Assembly: GCF_001043175.1 (NCBI RefSeq)
Contig: NZ_CP011494.1
Coordinates: forward strand, 2,170,001 to 2,234,000
DNA from: Marinobacter psychrophilus
Lineage (GTDB): Bacteria > Pseudomonadota > Gammaproteobacteria > Pseudomonadales > Oleiphilaceae
Length of the DNA stretch: 64,000 nucleotides
Direction: 5' to 3'
Below, in pieces: positions 24,668-35,839 of this stretch. The notes beneath the pieces were generated by a model. It worked only from the letters and a program-made list of their open reading frames with translations. It did not search any database and was not told the origin of the DNA. Each line of letters starts with the position of its first letter. Positions within the stretch are counted from its first letter, which is position 1. The translations under genes were made by a program, and so were the position numbers.

Positions 24668-25636
24668 TCATGTGAGGGTTCTGGAACACAGCAGAGTATT
24701 GGCTAACAACGCCGCTGTTCTGGCGGTCATACCGGACACATCGTAAATAGGGTTTAATTCACACATCTCGACCACTGGCATGCCTTGGCGCAGGGACGGC
24801 ACGATGCTCAGAATTTCATCGATAATTTCTTCAACCACAACCAGCGGCACACCGCGAGCCGCGGGCGCACTCACTCCTGGGGCCTGATAATGTGGAAGTA
24901 CGTCTAAGTCTATGGTCAGATAAATCAGGTCCAGATTTTGACAAAAAGTTCTTAACCGCTGTTTTATGTCAGACATTCGATCTGGCTGCATTTGCCAGTC
25001 TTCCATGTAGCTGACGCCTAGATCGTCAGCACGCTGAAACAGTGCGGACGTGTTGCTGGTGCGTGATACGCCAAGACAACAGTAATGGAAGTTATCAGCG
25101 CCTAACTGCTCGGCCATTTGATAAAACGGTGTGCCAGATGACGGACCCTGTTCGCCTACCTTTCGCAGATCAAAATGCGCATCCAGATTGATGATGCCAA
25201 TGCGGGTCGCCGCCGGATCAAAAGCCTGCACCAAACCCCTGAACGTGCCCCAGGCCGTTTCATGGCCGCCACCGACAACGAGTAGCCGGGAAACTTTGGG
25301 CAATGCTCGGGAAACAGCCGTTGCCAACGCCGTTTGCCCCGCCTCCAAACGGCCTTCGTCAACGGTGACAGTGCCAAAATCCACAACCTGCCTGTTACCT
25401 CCGTGCCAAGCCAAATTTCTTAACTGGTCGCGCAGCACGAACGGCCCTTGCGCAGCACCAATGCGGCCTTTATTACGAGCCACGCCGGCGTCAGACGCAA
25501 AACCAATCAAGCCGGACTGAGCCTGTTTGTCAGCCCCTGCTCGAGTTACCACTCGCTGATGCCAACGTATCGATTCGTCGCCGTCTTCTGGGTCAGACCG
25601 ACCTTGCCAGTCACTGGCTTCAATAAACGAGGTCAT
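24668..25636 (-). CDS. hutG: Formimidoylglutamase-like ureohydrolase (arginase family)
   Basis: A 322-residue binuclear manganese hydrolase. Metal ligands are intact: His in VVGGGHETAWG, the DAHFD cluster in IINLDAHFDLRK, and the paired Asp in YLTIDLDVLP. The following APGVSAPAARGVP is characteristic of HutG rather than agmatinase or arginase. HutG cleaves N-formimidoyl-glutamate to glutamate and formamide. No hutH, hutU or hutI lies in the window, so a changed substrate among guanidino or formimino acids is possible. It shares orientation with the TAXI transporter and probably heads its operon, behind an AT-rich upstream region. Confidence 0.85.
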   Translation of the reverse strand: MTSFIEASDWQGRSDPEDGDESIRWHQRVVTRAGADKQAQSGLIGFASDAGVARNKGRIGAAQGPFVLRDQLRNLAWHGGNRQVVDFGTVTVDEGRLEAGQTALATAVSRALPKVSRLLVVGGGHETAWGTFRGLVQAFDPAATRIGIINLDAHFDLRKVGEQGPSSGTPFYQMAEQLGADNFHYCCLGVSRTSNTSALFQRADDLGVSYMEDWQMQPDRMSDIKQRLRTFCQNLDLIYLTIDLDVLPHYQAPGVSAPAARGVPLVVVEEIIDEILSIVPSLRQGMPVVEMCELNPIYDVSGMTARTAALLANTLLCSRTLT

Positions 25637-25880
25637 GGAGTGTCTCTTTATGAATATTTAACTCATATAAGCACATGTTAGTTGATATTTGAACCTTAAA
25701 AATAAACAAGTTATTTACTAATAAATACTAAATTTCTATATGTATTTTTAGGCGTAAAATTTAAGTATATTTTTACTCTCTGAAGGGCAGTTTTTTCATT
25801 AACGCGGTAACATAATATTTTGCAGGCACTCGTCGTTTCTGCAGCCCCTGCCACTCTGCCCGGAGACAATAGCCACCGCC
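25637..25880. promoter_or_regulatory. AT-rich divergent control region between hutG-like and DadA-like genes
   Basis: About 240 bases without a gene, separating two divergent genes of the putative catabolic island. The stretch 25660-25800 is far richer in A and T than the surrounding sequence, with many TATAT/ATAAAT tracts, so several sigma-70-like -10 boxes can be drawn and none can be preferred by eye. It is a likely site for IclR regulation; I could not pick out a convincing operator. Confidence 0.5.
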
Positions 25881-27149
25881 ATGAACAGAGACTCATACCC
25901 GCACTACCAACGTGACTGCGGCTGGACGCATCCTCGTAATCTGCAGCGCACACGGCCATCGCTTGAAGACGATGACGACTGCGACGCGATTATTATTGGT
26001 GGCGGCTATACCGGCATTGGCATAGCCGCCCAATTACAAATGCTGCGGCCCAACGACGACATCAGGATTTTGGAAGCCGAAACCATCGGATCCGGTTCGC
26101 CAGGGCGTAACTCCGGCTTTTTGCTGGAACACGCTTTTGGCGCGACAAGTCCAGGCATGGCGTCTGAGCTTTATCAACATTATCGCCGCACCCATCAAAC
26201 TCTGTTGCAAAATGGCTTGGGCGACAAAAAGGCCCAACCTGCACGCATTTTCAAAGGTGCCGCCACAGAACGAGGGCTGAAAGCCCTGCGTACGCTCGAA
26301 CAATTCCTGAACGCAAGCCAGCAGCCGTTTGCACCTCTGTCGGCGGACGCCATGACTGAACTGACGGGCAGCCGCTATTACAAAGCAGGCATTGAACTAC
26401 CCGGCAACAGCTTGCTGAACCCGTTTGACCTGATCACTAACCTAGCGCGAAACTTACCCGCATCGGTGACCCTCTACGAACAAAGCCCGGCAATTCGGCT
26501 TTTCCGCGAACAGGGCATGTGGCGGGCGCAGACACCTAGAGGGACCTTACGCGCGCCGAAGGTGTTCTTAGCGAACAACGCCTTTGCCTCTGCTCTAGGC
26601 TACGGAAACGCATACAGCGTGAAGATTTTTACCTATGCCGGTATAACGCCCCAGCTGTCAGGCGCCATTTTTTCCCGTTATTCACAGCACGGCCAGTGGG
26701 GCCTTTTGCCCGCCCATCGATTGGGCTCCACCTTACGCTCAACTGATGACAACCGTATATTAATCAGGGGTTTATATGGGTACGAAAGCGAGGGTAATGA
26801 TTCGGTAAAAGACATGCTGGCGACTAGCCTGTTTTCACGTTTCCCCGAACTTCAAGCTTACGGCCTGGAGGACTGGTGGGGCGGCACAACGTCTCTCACT
26901 GCCAACGGTGCGCCGCTTTGGGGAGAATTAAAGGATGGGCTTTACGTTTCTATCGGCTGTAACGGCGTCGGCATCATTAAAGGCACCCTGCTCGGCCAGC
27001 AGTTAGCAAATTACGCCTGCGGCGAGCCCCACATCGATGTGGCAAGACTGATGGACAAGCCGGGATGGATGCCCCCAGAACCGTTCCGCCGTCTCGGTTT
27101 CCAGGCGGTCAGCGCCTATGAGCGGCGTATGGCTGGTGCAGAACGCTAA
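25881..27149 (+). CDS. FAD-dependent amino acid/amine oxidoreductase (DAO family, PuuB/OrdL-like)
   Basis: A 422-residue flavoenzyme of the glycine oxidase / D-amino acid oxidase superfamily. The FAD motif AIIIGGGYTGIGIAAQLQ lies at about residue 35, after a 30-residue leader containing CGWTHPRNLQ, and is followed by LEAETIGSGSPGRNSGFLL. The C-terminus closes the FAD site with YVSIGCNGVGIIKGTLLGQQLA. PuuB and OrdL-type enzymes oxidise gamma-glutamyl-polyamines or secondary amines; the substrate here is not clear. It is divergent from the hutG-like and TAXI genes, which fits a pathway that ends in a glutamate-like product. Confidence 0.85.
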   Translation: MNRDSYPHYQRDCGWTHPRNLQRTRPSLEDDDDCDAIIIGGGYTGIGIAAQLQMLRPNDDIRILEAETIGSGSPGRNSGFLLEHAFGATSPGMASELYQHYRRTHQTLLQNGLGDKKAQPARIFKGAATERGLKALRTLEQFLNASQQPFAPLSADAMTELTGSRYYKAGIELPGNSLLNPFDLITNLARNLPASVTLYEQSPAIRLFREQGMWRAQTPRGTLRAPKVFLANNAFASALGYGNAYSVKIFTYAGITPQLSGAIFSRYSQHGQWGLLPAHRLGSTLRSTDDNRILIRGLYGYESEGNDSVKDMLATSLFSRFPELQAYGLEDWWGGTTSLTANGAPLWGELKDGLYVSIGCNGVGIIKGTLLGQQLANYACGEPHIDVARLMDKPGWMPPEPFRRLGFQAVSAYERRMAGAER

Positions 27150-27191
27150 TATCGTAGTCTGCCAGTGGTTTGGGCGCCAACAAGGATGACC

Positions 27192-27953
27192 CTACTCGTG
27201 GTAGATCATCTTGCGCACCATGCCGCCATCCACCACGATGTTTTGCCCAGTGATGAACTTGGCTTGCGGGGAAACCAGATAATGCACCATCGCCGCAATG
27301 TCGTCGGGTGTGCCGACCCTGCCAGCGGGATGCTGGACGTGGTCCAGTGCGCTTAGGGGCGCGGGCTCCTCGCTTGCCTCCGGCTCGCGGGTATCGATCC
27401 ACCCCGGGCTGATGCAGTTGACTCTCACCTCCGGCCCCAAGCTGATCGCAAGGGCGTGGGTCAGGGCTACCAGTCCGCCCTTGGTGGCGGCGTAGGCTTC
27501 GGTATTGGCTTCAGACTGCATCGCCCGCGTAGAGGCAATGTTGACGATGGCCCCCAGGGTAAGCCGCAGGTGCGGTACTGAGTGTTTCGCCATTAGAAAG
27601 GGACCGGTCAGGTTTACATCCAGTCGCTTCTGCCATTCCGCCAACGACAGATTTTCCACCGCGCCGGTCACGGGATCAGCCAAGCCAGCGTTGTTCACCA
27701 GCGCATCCAGCCTACCTCCCCAGTTTATAAGCTGACGCAACGCCAACTTAACGTCGCCCTCATCTGCCACATTGCAGCGCACGTAAAGCAAGTTGGCGAA
27801 GTCCCCAAACGCTGTGGCAATCTCATTCGCGGCAGTGTCATCCAGGTCGAAAAAAGCAACGCGCCAATTCTGCGTCAGCAGGTAAGACACTATGCCCCGG
27901 CCAATGCCATGAGCTCCACCGGTCACTAGGGCCACTTGGCGATCATCAGACAT
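27192..27953 (-). CDS. Short-chain dehydrogenase/reductase
   Basis: A 253-residue classical SDR: VTGGAHGIGRG cofactor loop, DLDD after the second strand (Asp favours NAD(H)), VNNAG, the catalytic Ser in IVNIASTRAM, AYAATKGG (Tyr, Lys), and GQNIVVDGG at the C-terminus. AAGGAG precedes the ATG. It converges on the DadA-like oxidase with 42 bases between them. The substrate is unknown; it may act in the same catabolic route. Confidence 0.9.
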   Translation of the reverse strand: MSDDRQVALVTGGAHGIGRGIVSYLLTQNWRVAFFDLDDTAANEIATAFGDFANLLYVRCNVADEGDVKLALRQLINWGGRLDALVNNAGLADPVTGAVENLSLAEWQKRLDVNLTGPFLMAKHSVPHLRLTLGAIVNIASTRAMQSEANTEAYAATKGGLVALTHALAISLGPEVRVNCISPGWIDTREPEASEEPAPLSALDHVQHPAGRVGTPDDIAAMVHYLVSPQAKFITGQNIVVDGGMVRKMIYHE

Positions 27954-28160
27954 GGACCAGACTCCTTGGTAAACACAAACGAAGTAAACAGGCAGGGGCT
28001 CATAGATCTGTCAAGTTCACGTCCAGTTTACTACTGCATCTGTATAAAACGGCCAGAGAATTCAGAAAACCGGGGAAGAAATTCAAACGTACTAATATGA
28101 GCAGTAATGATTGCTGGGCGAAAGGATTTATTGCTGGGGAATATTAACTTGAGAAGAAAA

Positions 28161-28251
28161 TGGCGGTGGGTCAGGGATTCGAACCCCGGGAAGGCTATTA
28201 ACCTTCGGCGGTTTTCAAGACCGCTGCATTAAACCACTCTGCCAACCCACC
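28161..28251 (-). tRNA. tRNA-Ser(UGA)
   Basis: The minus strand folds as a class II tRNA: acceptor GGTGGGT pairs with ACCCACC, an encoded CCA end follows discriminator G, the D-arm region is GGCAGAGTGGTTTAATGC, the anticodon stem-loop CGGTCTTGAAAACCG carries anticodon TGA, there is a long variable arm (CGAAGG...CCTTCC) and a T-arm GGGGTTCGAATCCC. The UGA anticodon and long variable arm identify serine. No integrase or attachment-like duplication is seen nearby. Confidence 0.96.
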
Positions 28252-28615
28252 ACATTCTTCCTTTGCTGCCTAGCGACAGCCGGGGGAATCATACCGGAAT
28301 TCTTATCTCTGTCAACGCTCTGCGCTAAATTCAGCACTAGAAACTGAAAAGTCAGCTCTAAAGTTACGTTAGAGCCGCAACAGAATTAAACAATGGTTGA
28401 ACAAGAGTTACGTCAACTTAATGAAATTTTTCAAACTTGCGATTGTCACAGTAGTTACCGAAAAACCGGACAAAATTAGCCGTTTAATGATTGAAAGTTG
28501 TGAAATCGACATTATTATAGACTACAGTGAACGACCCTTTGAGATAGCATCTAACCCTTGTTAATAATACGCAGTTGGTTTAGAAAGCACCCAGTCGCTT
28601 TAAACGGAGATAGCA
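28252..28615 (+). other. Gene-free interval with a candidate promoter for the Bax-inhibitor-like gene
   Basis: About 360 bases between the tRNA-Ser gene and the BI-1 family gene. I see no convincing coding frame. A sigma-70-like promoter can be drawn near the 3' side: TTGAAA at 28491-28496 and TATTAT at 28513-28518, spacer 16 (or TTATAG at 28515 with spacer 18), about 100 bases before the start codon. The leader that would result is long but shows no strong hairpin by eye. Confidence 0.45.
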
Positions 28616-29335
28616 ATGCAAAACAGACAGTACAACGTTCCACAGAGTGCTAGCGACAAGACTGCCCGCGGTTCCGCGACTGCACCTATCAGTGCTGCAG
28701 CGACCAAAGTTCTGCGCAACACGTACACCCTGCTTGCAATGACGCTGGCATTTAGTGCAGTTATGGCGGCTGTTGCAATGTCGGTCGGCATGGGCCGGGG
28801 CACAAGCCTGATGTGTAGCCTGGGTGCCATTGCCCTGGTTTGGTTTGTGTTGCCACGAACCGCCAACAGCTCTGCCGGTATTGCCGTCGTGTTCGCATTC
28901 ACGGGCCTGCTGGGTCTTTCACTAGGCCCGATTCTGCTTCACTACCTTCAGTTCTCCAACGGCGGGCAGATTATAACCCAGGCTCTTGGCGGAACCGCTG
29001 TGGTGTTCTTTGCGCTCTCTGGCTACGTTCTGACCACCAAAAAAGACTTCAGCTTCATGCGCGGCATGCTGGTTGCGGGCTTGGTTGTGGTACTGATTGC
29101 GGCCGTAGGTGGCATAGTAGCCAGTATGTTTGGTGTTGAGATAACGGCCTTCAGCCTCGCTCTTAGCGCTGCTATCGTGCTGCTGATGTCAGGTTTCATT
29201 TTATACGACACAAGCCGTATCGTTAACGGTGGCGAAACCAACTACATCATGGCAACCACCGGGTTATACCTGAACATTTACAATCTATTTTTAGCCTTGC
29301 TGCACCTGCTGGGTGCGTTCGGTGGTAACGACTGA
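28616..29335 (+). CDS. Bax inhibitor-1 / YccA family membrane protein
   Basis: A 239-residue inner-membrane protein with a hydrophilic N-terminus of about 30 residues and seven hydrophobic helices. Family landmarks are VLRNTYTLLAMTLAFSA in helix 1, GLLGLSLGPIL, FFALSGYVLTTKKDFSFM and SGFILYDTSRIVNGGETNYI, ending in a final helix LYLNIYNLFLALLHLLG. The acidic IYDTS-like segment matches the proposed pH-sensing/ion-leak site of BsYetJ-type proteins. E. coli YccA interacts with FtsH; a role in membrane quality control is inferred. GGAGAT precedes the ATG and a terminator follows. Confidence 0.93.
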   Translation: MQNRQYNVPQSASDKTARGSATAPISAAATKVLRNTYTLLAMTLAFSAVMAAVAMSVGMGRGTSLMCSLGAIALVWFVLPRTANSSAGIAVVFAFTGLLGLSLGPILLHYLQFSNGGQIITQALGGTAVVFFALSGYVLTTKKDFSFMRGMLVAGLVVVLIAAVGGIVASMFGVEITAFSLALSAAIVLLMSGFILYDTSRIVNGGETNYIMATTGLYLNIYNLFLALLHLLGAFGGND

Positions 29336-29360
29336 TTTAATCGGCCGTTAACGTAACCCG

Positions 29361-29386
29361 AAGCCCCGGCACTTGCCGGGGCTTTT
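29361..29386 (+). terminator. Rho-independent terminator after the BI-1 family gene
   Basis: A strong hairpin, AAGCCCCGGC and GCCGGGGCTT around an ACTT loop, ends in a short T run (TTTT). It separates the BI-1 family gene from tusD, which starts 24 bases later. Confidence 0.93.
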
Positions 29387-29409
29387 ATTATCAGACAAGA
29401 TCCCAAATC

Positions 29410-29823
29410 ATGGCTGACATTTCTCTGCAAACCTACACACTGGTCATAACCGGGGCTCCCTACTCATCCCAAGCCCCTCAAACCGCGCTGGACTTTGCCC
29501 GTGCGGCGGTTACCGCAGGCCACCAGATTGACCGTGTCTTCCTCTACGGCGATGGCATTCACATGGCCTCGGCGCTGATATGCCCGCCCTCTGACGAGCC
29601 CCACTGGCCTCGGCTATGGTCTGAGTTCTTGGTGGAGCACCAGATCCCGGCCGTAGCCTGTGTCGCCTCGGCCCTACGCCGTGGCCTCATCGACAGCGGC
29701 GAACAAACACGTTACGAGTTATCCGCACACAACATAAGGACGCCATTTGAAATCGCCGGACTGGGCGAATGGGTGGAAGCCGGTACTTGCAGCAAAGTTA
29801 TCTATTTCCACAGCGGGGTTTGA
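29410..29823 (+). CDS. tusD: Sulfur relay protein TusD/DsrE
   Basis: The persulfide-carrying subunit of the TusBCD complex, which passes sulfur from TusA to TusE for the 2-thiouridine modification of tRNA wobble bases. The 137-residue protein shows LVITGAPYSSQAPQTALDFARA at the N-terminus (DsrE fold), VFLYGDGIHMAS, and the active cysteine in PAVACVASALRRGL. First gene of tusDCBE. Confidence 0.92.
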   Translation: MADISLQTYTLVITGAPYSSQAPQTALDFARAAVTAGHQIDRVFLYGDGIHMASALICPPSDEPHWPRLWSEFLVEHQIPAVACVASALRRGLIDSGEQTRYELSAHNIRTPFEIAGLGEWVEAGTCSKVIYFHSGV

Positions 29824-29825
29824 TC

Positions 29826-30176
29826 ATGACTGAGTTAATTGTGATTGACCACGCGCCTTATGGCAGCTGGAGCGGGCGCGAAGGCCTGGATATGGCGTTT
29901 TCACTTGCAGCTTTTGACCAAAGCTGTGCCCTGCTGTTCAGCGGTGCCGGTGTAAACTGGCTTCGCGCCGGACAGCAACCCAACGGCCTTGGCCAAAAGT
30001 CCGTAGCGCAAAATCTGGGTGCAGCGGCCATTTTTGGCGTTGAAGCTTTGTATGCCGATGCCCGGGCTTGCCAACGCTATGGCCTGGCGAATGACGCTAT
30101 AATTGGCGGCGTAACCCTGATAGCGCCTGACCAGACGTTTATGATGGGCTTCGAAAAAGTAACGTTCGCCGGCTGA
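29826..30176 (+). CDS. tusC: Sulfur relay protein TusC/DsrF
   Basis: A 116-residue DsrE-fold subunit of the TusBCD heterohexamer. YGSWSGREGLDMAFSLAAFDQSCALLFSGAGVNWL contains the family landmark REGLDMAF and the GAGVN loop; the C-terminal part is FGVEALYAD...GFEKVTFAG. The ATG at 29826 lies two bases after the tusD stop; the open frame extends further upstream into tusD. It is normal in length. Confidence 0.88.
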   Translation: MTELIVIDHAPYGSWSGREGLDMAFSLAAFDQSCALLFSGAGVNWLRAGQQPNGLGQKSVAQNLGAAAIFGVEALYADARACQRYGLANDAIIGGVTLIAPDQTFMMGFEKVTFAG

Positions 30177-30250
30177 TCAACGGCGACCAACACCCGCCCG
30201 TTCGCGAATTGATAAACCGCCTGTTAGGGCGAAAACCATTGGACCACCTT

Positions 30251-30577
30251 ATGAGCCAGTCTGTTGCAGACTTACCCGCACACATTCATACCCTGCACAT
30301 ACTGAACAAAACGGCGGAGCACCCCAGGGCTGCACAGTGCATGGCAACGCTGGCCACCGCAGACACGTTGCTGCTGATTGAAAACGCGGTGTTAAGCGCG
30401 CTTGAAGTGGCTACTGCGGCGCCCTGCCCGGTGTTCATGCTGGCCGCCGACGCCCGCGCCCGCGGCCTGATTGCCAAATCCGGGGCGGGTGCCGAAGCGA
30501 CAGGAGCTACACCACAGATAAGCTACGAGCACATGGTGCAATTGAGCGCTCTGGCCACGCGCATCATCAGCTGGTGA
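30251..30577 (+). CDS. tusB: Sulfur relay protein TusB/DsrH
   Basis: A 108-residue DsrH-fold subunit recognised by HTLHILNKTAEHP and DTLLLIENAVLSAL, then VFMLAADARARGLIAKSG. It is about ten residues longer at the N-terminus than E. coli TusB. The start ATG at 30251 has no strong ribosome binding site, and a TTG at 30209 is also in frame. The 74-base gap after tusC is unusual for this operon. A Cys in AAQCMATLA is near the position used by DsrH proteins. Confidence 0.85.
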   Translation: MSQSVADLPAHIHTLHILNKTAEHPRAAQCMATLATADTLLLIENAVLSALEVATAAPCPVFMLAADARARGLIAKSGAGAEATGATPQISYEHMVQLSALATRIISW

Positions 30578-30581
30578 AATA

Positions 30582-30902
30582 ATGATCAACAAGCCAACAC
30601 GTAACAATGAAGGTTTTCTGGACGATGCCCAAAGCTGGACGTCGCAGATTGCTGAACAAATAGCCGCCGATAACGGTCTGGAACTGTCGCCGGCCCATTG
30701 GGAAATTGTGCAGTTTTTACGAGGTTTTTATCAGCAGCACGCTATATCACCGCCATCAAACCGGCTGTTTGTGAAGGCGGTAAAAGAAGCTCTGGGTGAA
30801 GACAAAGGCAATAGTATCTACCTTATGCAGCTGTTCCCCGGCACTCCGGCCAAAAGCGCCTGTCGCGTTGCCGGTTTGCCAAGGCCCACCAATTGTTTGT
30901 AG
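30582..30902 (+). CDS. tusE: TusE/DsrC family sulfur carrier with two C-terminal cysteines
   Basis: A 106-residue DsrC-fold protein that accepts persulfide from TusBCD and works with MnmA in tRNA thiolation. Landmarks are SPAHWEIVQFLRGFY and YLMQLFPGTPAKSACRVAGLPRPTNCL (quoted in part as KSACRVAGLPRP). Both cysteines of the DsrC C-terminal arm are present, ten residues apart; E. coli TusE keeps only the penultimate one. No dsrAB genes are nearby. It starts five bases after the tusB stop region and is followed by palindrome copies 3 and 4. Confidence 0.9.
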   Translation: MINKPTRNNEGFLDDAQSWTSQIAEQIAADNGLELSPAHWEIVQFLRGFYQQHAISPPSNRLFVKAVKEALGEDKGNSIYLMQLFPGTPAKSACRVAGLPRPTNCL

Positions 30903-30949
30903 CGGGCCAGATCAACCGAGGACAGGTTTTGAAGCGGAGGATATAGGCC

Positions 30950-31014
30950 AGGTACAGATATGAAATCTGTACCTTATGTTGCGACTTGGGGACAGATTTC
31001 AAATTTGTCCCCAA
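30950..31014. repeat. Dispersed palindrome, copies 3 and 4 (doublet)
   Basis: Copy 3 (30950-30974): arms AGGTACAGAT and ATCTGTACCT around five bases. Copy 4 (30986-31014): arms TTGGGGACAGATTT and AAATTTGTCCCCAA around one C, with one G.T wobble. They are 11 bases apart, between the convergent tusE and nfuA genes. A possible decayed left half, GAGGACAGGTTTTG, lies about 30 bases upstream. Confidence 0.88.
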
Positions 31015-31028
31015 CATTGAGTGTGACG

Positions 31029-31616
31029 TTACTGATAATACGCGTTTTCAGTCACGGTATGATCCGTCACATCGCGCACGGCCGTTACTTCCGGCACCCG
31101 TTCTTTCAACGTCGTTTCAACACCTTGCTTCAGCGTAAGGCTAACCGCAGAGCAGCCCTGACAGCCGCCGCCAAAACGCAGTACCACAATGGAGTCGTCG
31201 ACAATTTCAACCAGCGACACTTCACCGCCGTGGGACGCCAGGCCGGGATTGATTTCCGACGCAAGAATGTAATTCACCCGATCTGGCAGGGGCGCGTTTT
31301 CATCGACATTGGCTACCTTGGCGTTTGGCGCCTTGATTGTAAGCTGTCCGCCCATTTGGTCCTTGGAATAATCCACGTAGGCTTCTTCCAAAAATGGCAC
31401 AGAAGCATGGTCCAGATACAAAGTGAACTTTTCCAGATCGAACTGCTCATCTGTCGGCACAATTTCATTAGGCGGGCAGTATGCAAGACAGGTTTCGGCA
31501 TTTTTGGTGCCGGGCTGGGTGACAAAAATGCGCACACCCATACCTTTAACGTCCTGTTTTGAAATCAGTTCCGCAAGATAATCCCGCGCGGGGTCAGTCA
31601 CAGTTACCACGGACAT
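31029..31616 (-). CDS. nfuA: Fe/S biogenesis protein NfuA
   Basis: A 195-residue scaffold/carrier that delivers 4Fe-4S clusters to target enzymes. The N-terminal half is a degenerate A-type carrier domain ([34 protein letters not shown]); the C-terminal half is the Nfu domain with [13 protein letters not shown] and the cluster-binding CXXC in [13 protein letters not shown]. Length matches E. coli NfuA. It is divergent from metH across a promoter region holding a 27-bp palindrome. Confidence 0.95.
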   Translation of the reverse strand: MSVVTVTDPARDYLAELISKQDVKGMGVRIFVTQPGTKNAETCLAYCPPNEIVPTDEQFDLEKFTLYLDHASVPFLEEAYVDYSKDQMGGQLTIKAPNAKVANVDENAPLPDRVNYILASEINPGLASHGGEVSLVEIVDDSIVVLRFGGGCQGCSAVSLTLKQGVETTLKERVPEVTAVRDVTDHTVTENAYYQ

Positions 31617-31671
31617 ATTCTTAACTCGCTTTAGAATTTCATCCTATTTTACGGCAGATGGCGGCAACATG

Positions 31672-31698
31672 AAAGACCAACCAAATTGGTTGGTCTTT
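31672..31698. promoter_or_regulatory. 27-bp palindrome between nfuA and metH
   Basis: Arms AAAGACCAACCAA and TTGGTTGGTCTTT are perfectly complementary around one central A. It lies 56 bases upstream of the nfuA start and about 150 bases upstream of the metH start, immediately before a TATAAT at 31705. The location and symmetry suggest an operator for a dimeric regulator, or a hairpin at the 5' end of one transcript. It does not look like the MetR pattern (TGAA-N5-TTCA). Confidence 0.6.
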
Positions 31699-31704
31699 AT
31701 GCGG

Positions 31705-31710
31705 TATAAT
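31705..31710 (+). promoter_or_regulatory. Candidate -10 box for metH
   Basis: A perfect TATAAT on the plus strand, seven bases after the palindrome and about 140 bases before the metH ATG. No good TTGACA-like box lies at the ideal 17-base spacing (the nearest TTGGTT is 13 bases away), so an activator may be needed. The -35 region would overlap the right arm of the palindrome. Confidence 0.45.
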
Positions 31711-31847
31711 TACTTTCCGCTATTGCTCCAGAGCGGATTGTCCAGCGTATGAACTACGCCAGAGGCGCTAAGTTTGCTATGATTTGCCGCCGAAAATGCA
31801 CAGTCACGCCCGCACCTGTTTTAAAACAATCGACGAAAGAGAACCCC

Positions 31848-35546
<3,699 letters not shown>

Positions 35547-35575
35547 CGCTCTGATGTAAATAGCGGAGACCGGTT

Positions 35576-35818
35576 ATGGACACGAAAAGCAAGGATGAAG
35601 GCGCTCAGCCCGGCAGCAAAGCGCTGCCGCGGCCGAGCTTATTGAAAGTGATGCAGAGTATTTCGGCGGGCGCTCTGGGCGTTCAATCCAGCAAGCGCCA
35701 CCAAGAAGATTTCGCCAACCCGAGCCCGTGGGCCTACATTGTTGGCGGGATATTGTTTACGATCTTGTTGATTGGCGGCTTGATTCTTCTTGTAAATGTG
35801 GTGCTGGCCACCGCCTGA
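35576..35818 (+). CDS. DUF2970 small membrane protein
   Basis: An 80-residue protein: a basic and polar first half (LLKVMQSISAGALGVQSSKRHQEDFANPSP is characteristic; landmark GALGVQSSKRHQEDF) followed by one membrane helix (YIVGGILFTILLIGGLILLVNVVL). This matches DUF2970, of unknown function. A GGAGACC site precedes the ATG. It is 29 bases downstream of metH, probably cotranscribed. Confidence 0.88.
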   Translation: MDTKSKDEGAQPGSKALPRPSLLKVMQSISAGALGVQSSKRHQEDFANPSPWAYIVGGILFTILLIGGLILLVNVVLATA

Positions 35819-35839
35819 TCGTTTATATCCAATAGCAAC

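Noticed and set aside
28161..28251. tRNA-Ser as a possible integration site of a genomic island
   Set aside because: No integrase, no duplicated tRNA 3' end and no change of gene style on either side are visible within the window.
28393..28479. 28-codon frame in the gap before the BI-1 family gene, with Cys-x-Cys
   Set aside because: No Shine-Dalgarno sequence and nothing else supports translation; listed as part of the gene-free interval.
30131..30250. Separate small gene between tusC and tusB
   Set aside because: The open frame has no start codon with a ribosome binding site and is continuous with tusB; reported only as an oddity of the gap.
31617..31847. Possible cobalamin or SAM riboswitch before metH
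   Set aside because: No B12-box-like or SAM-riboswitch conserved segments are visible in the 230-base gap; the only structure is the 27-bp palindrome.
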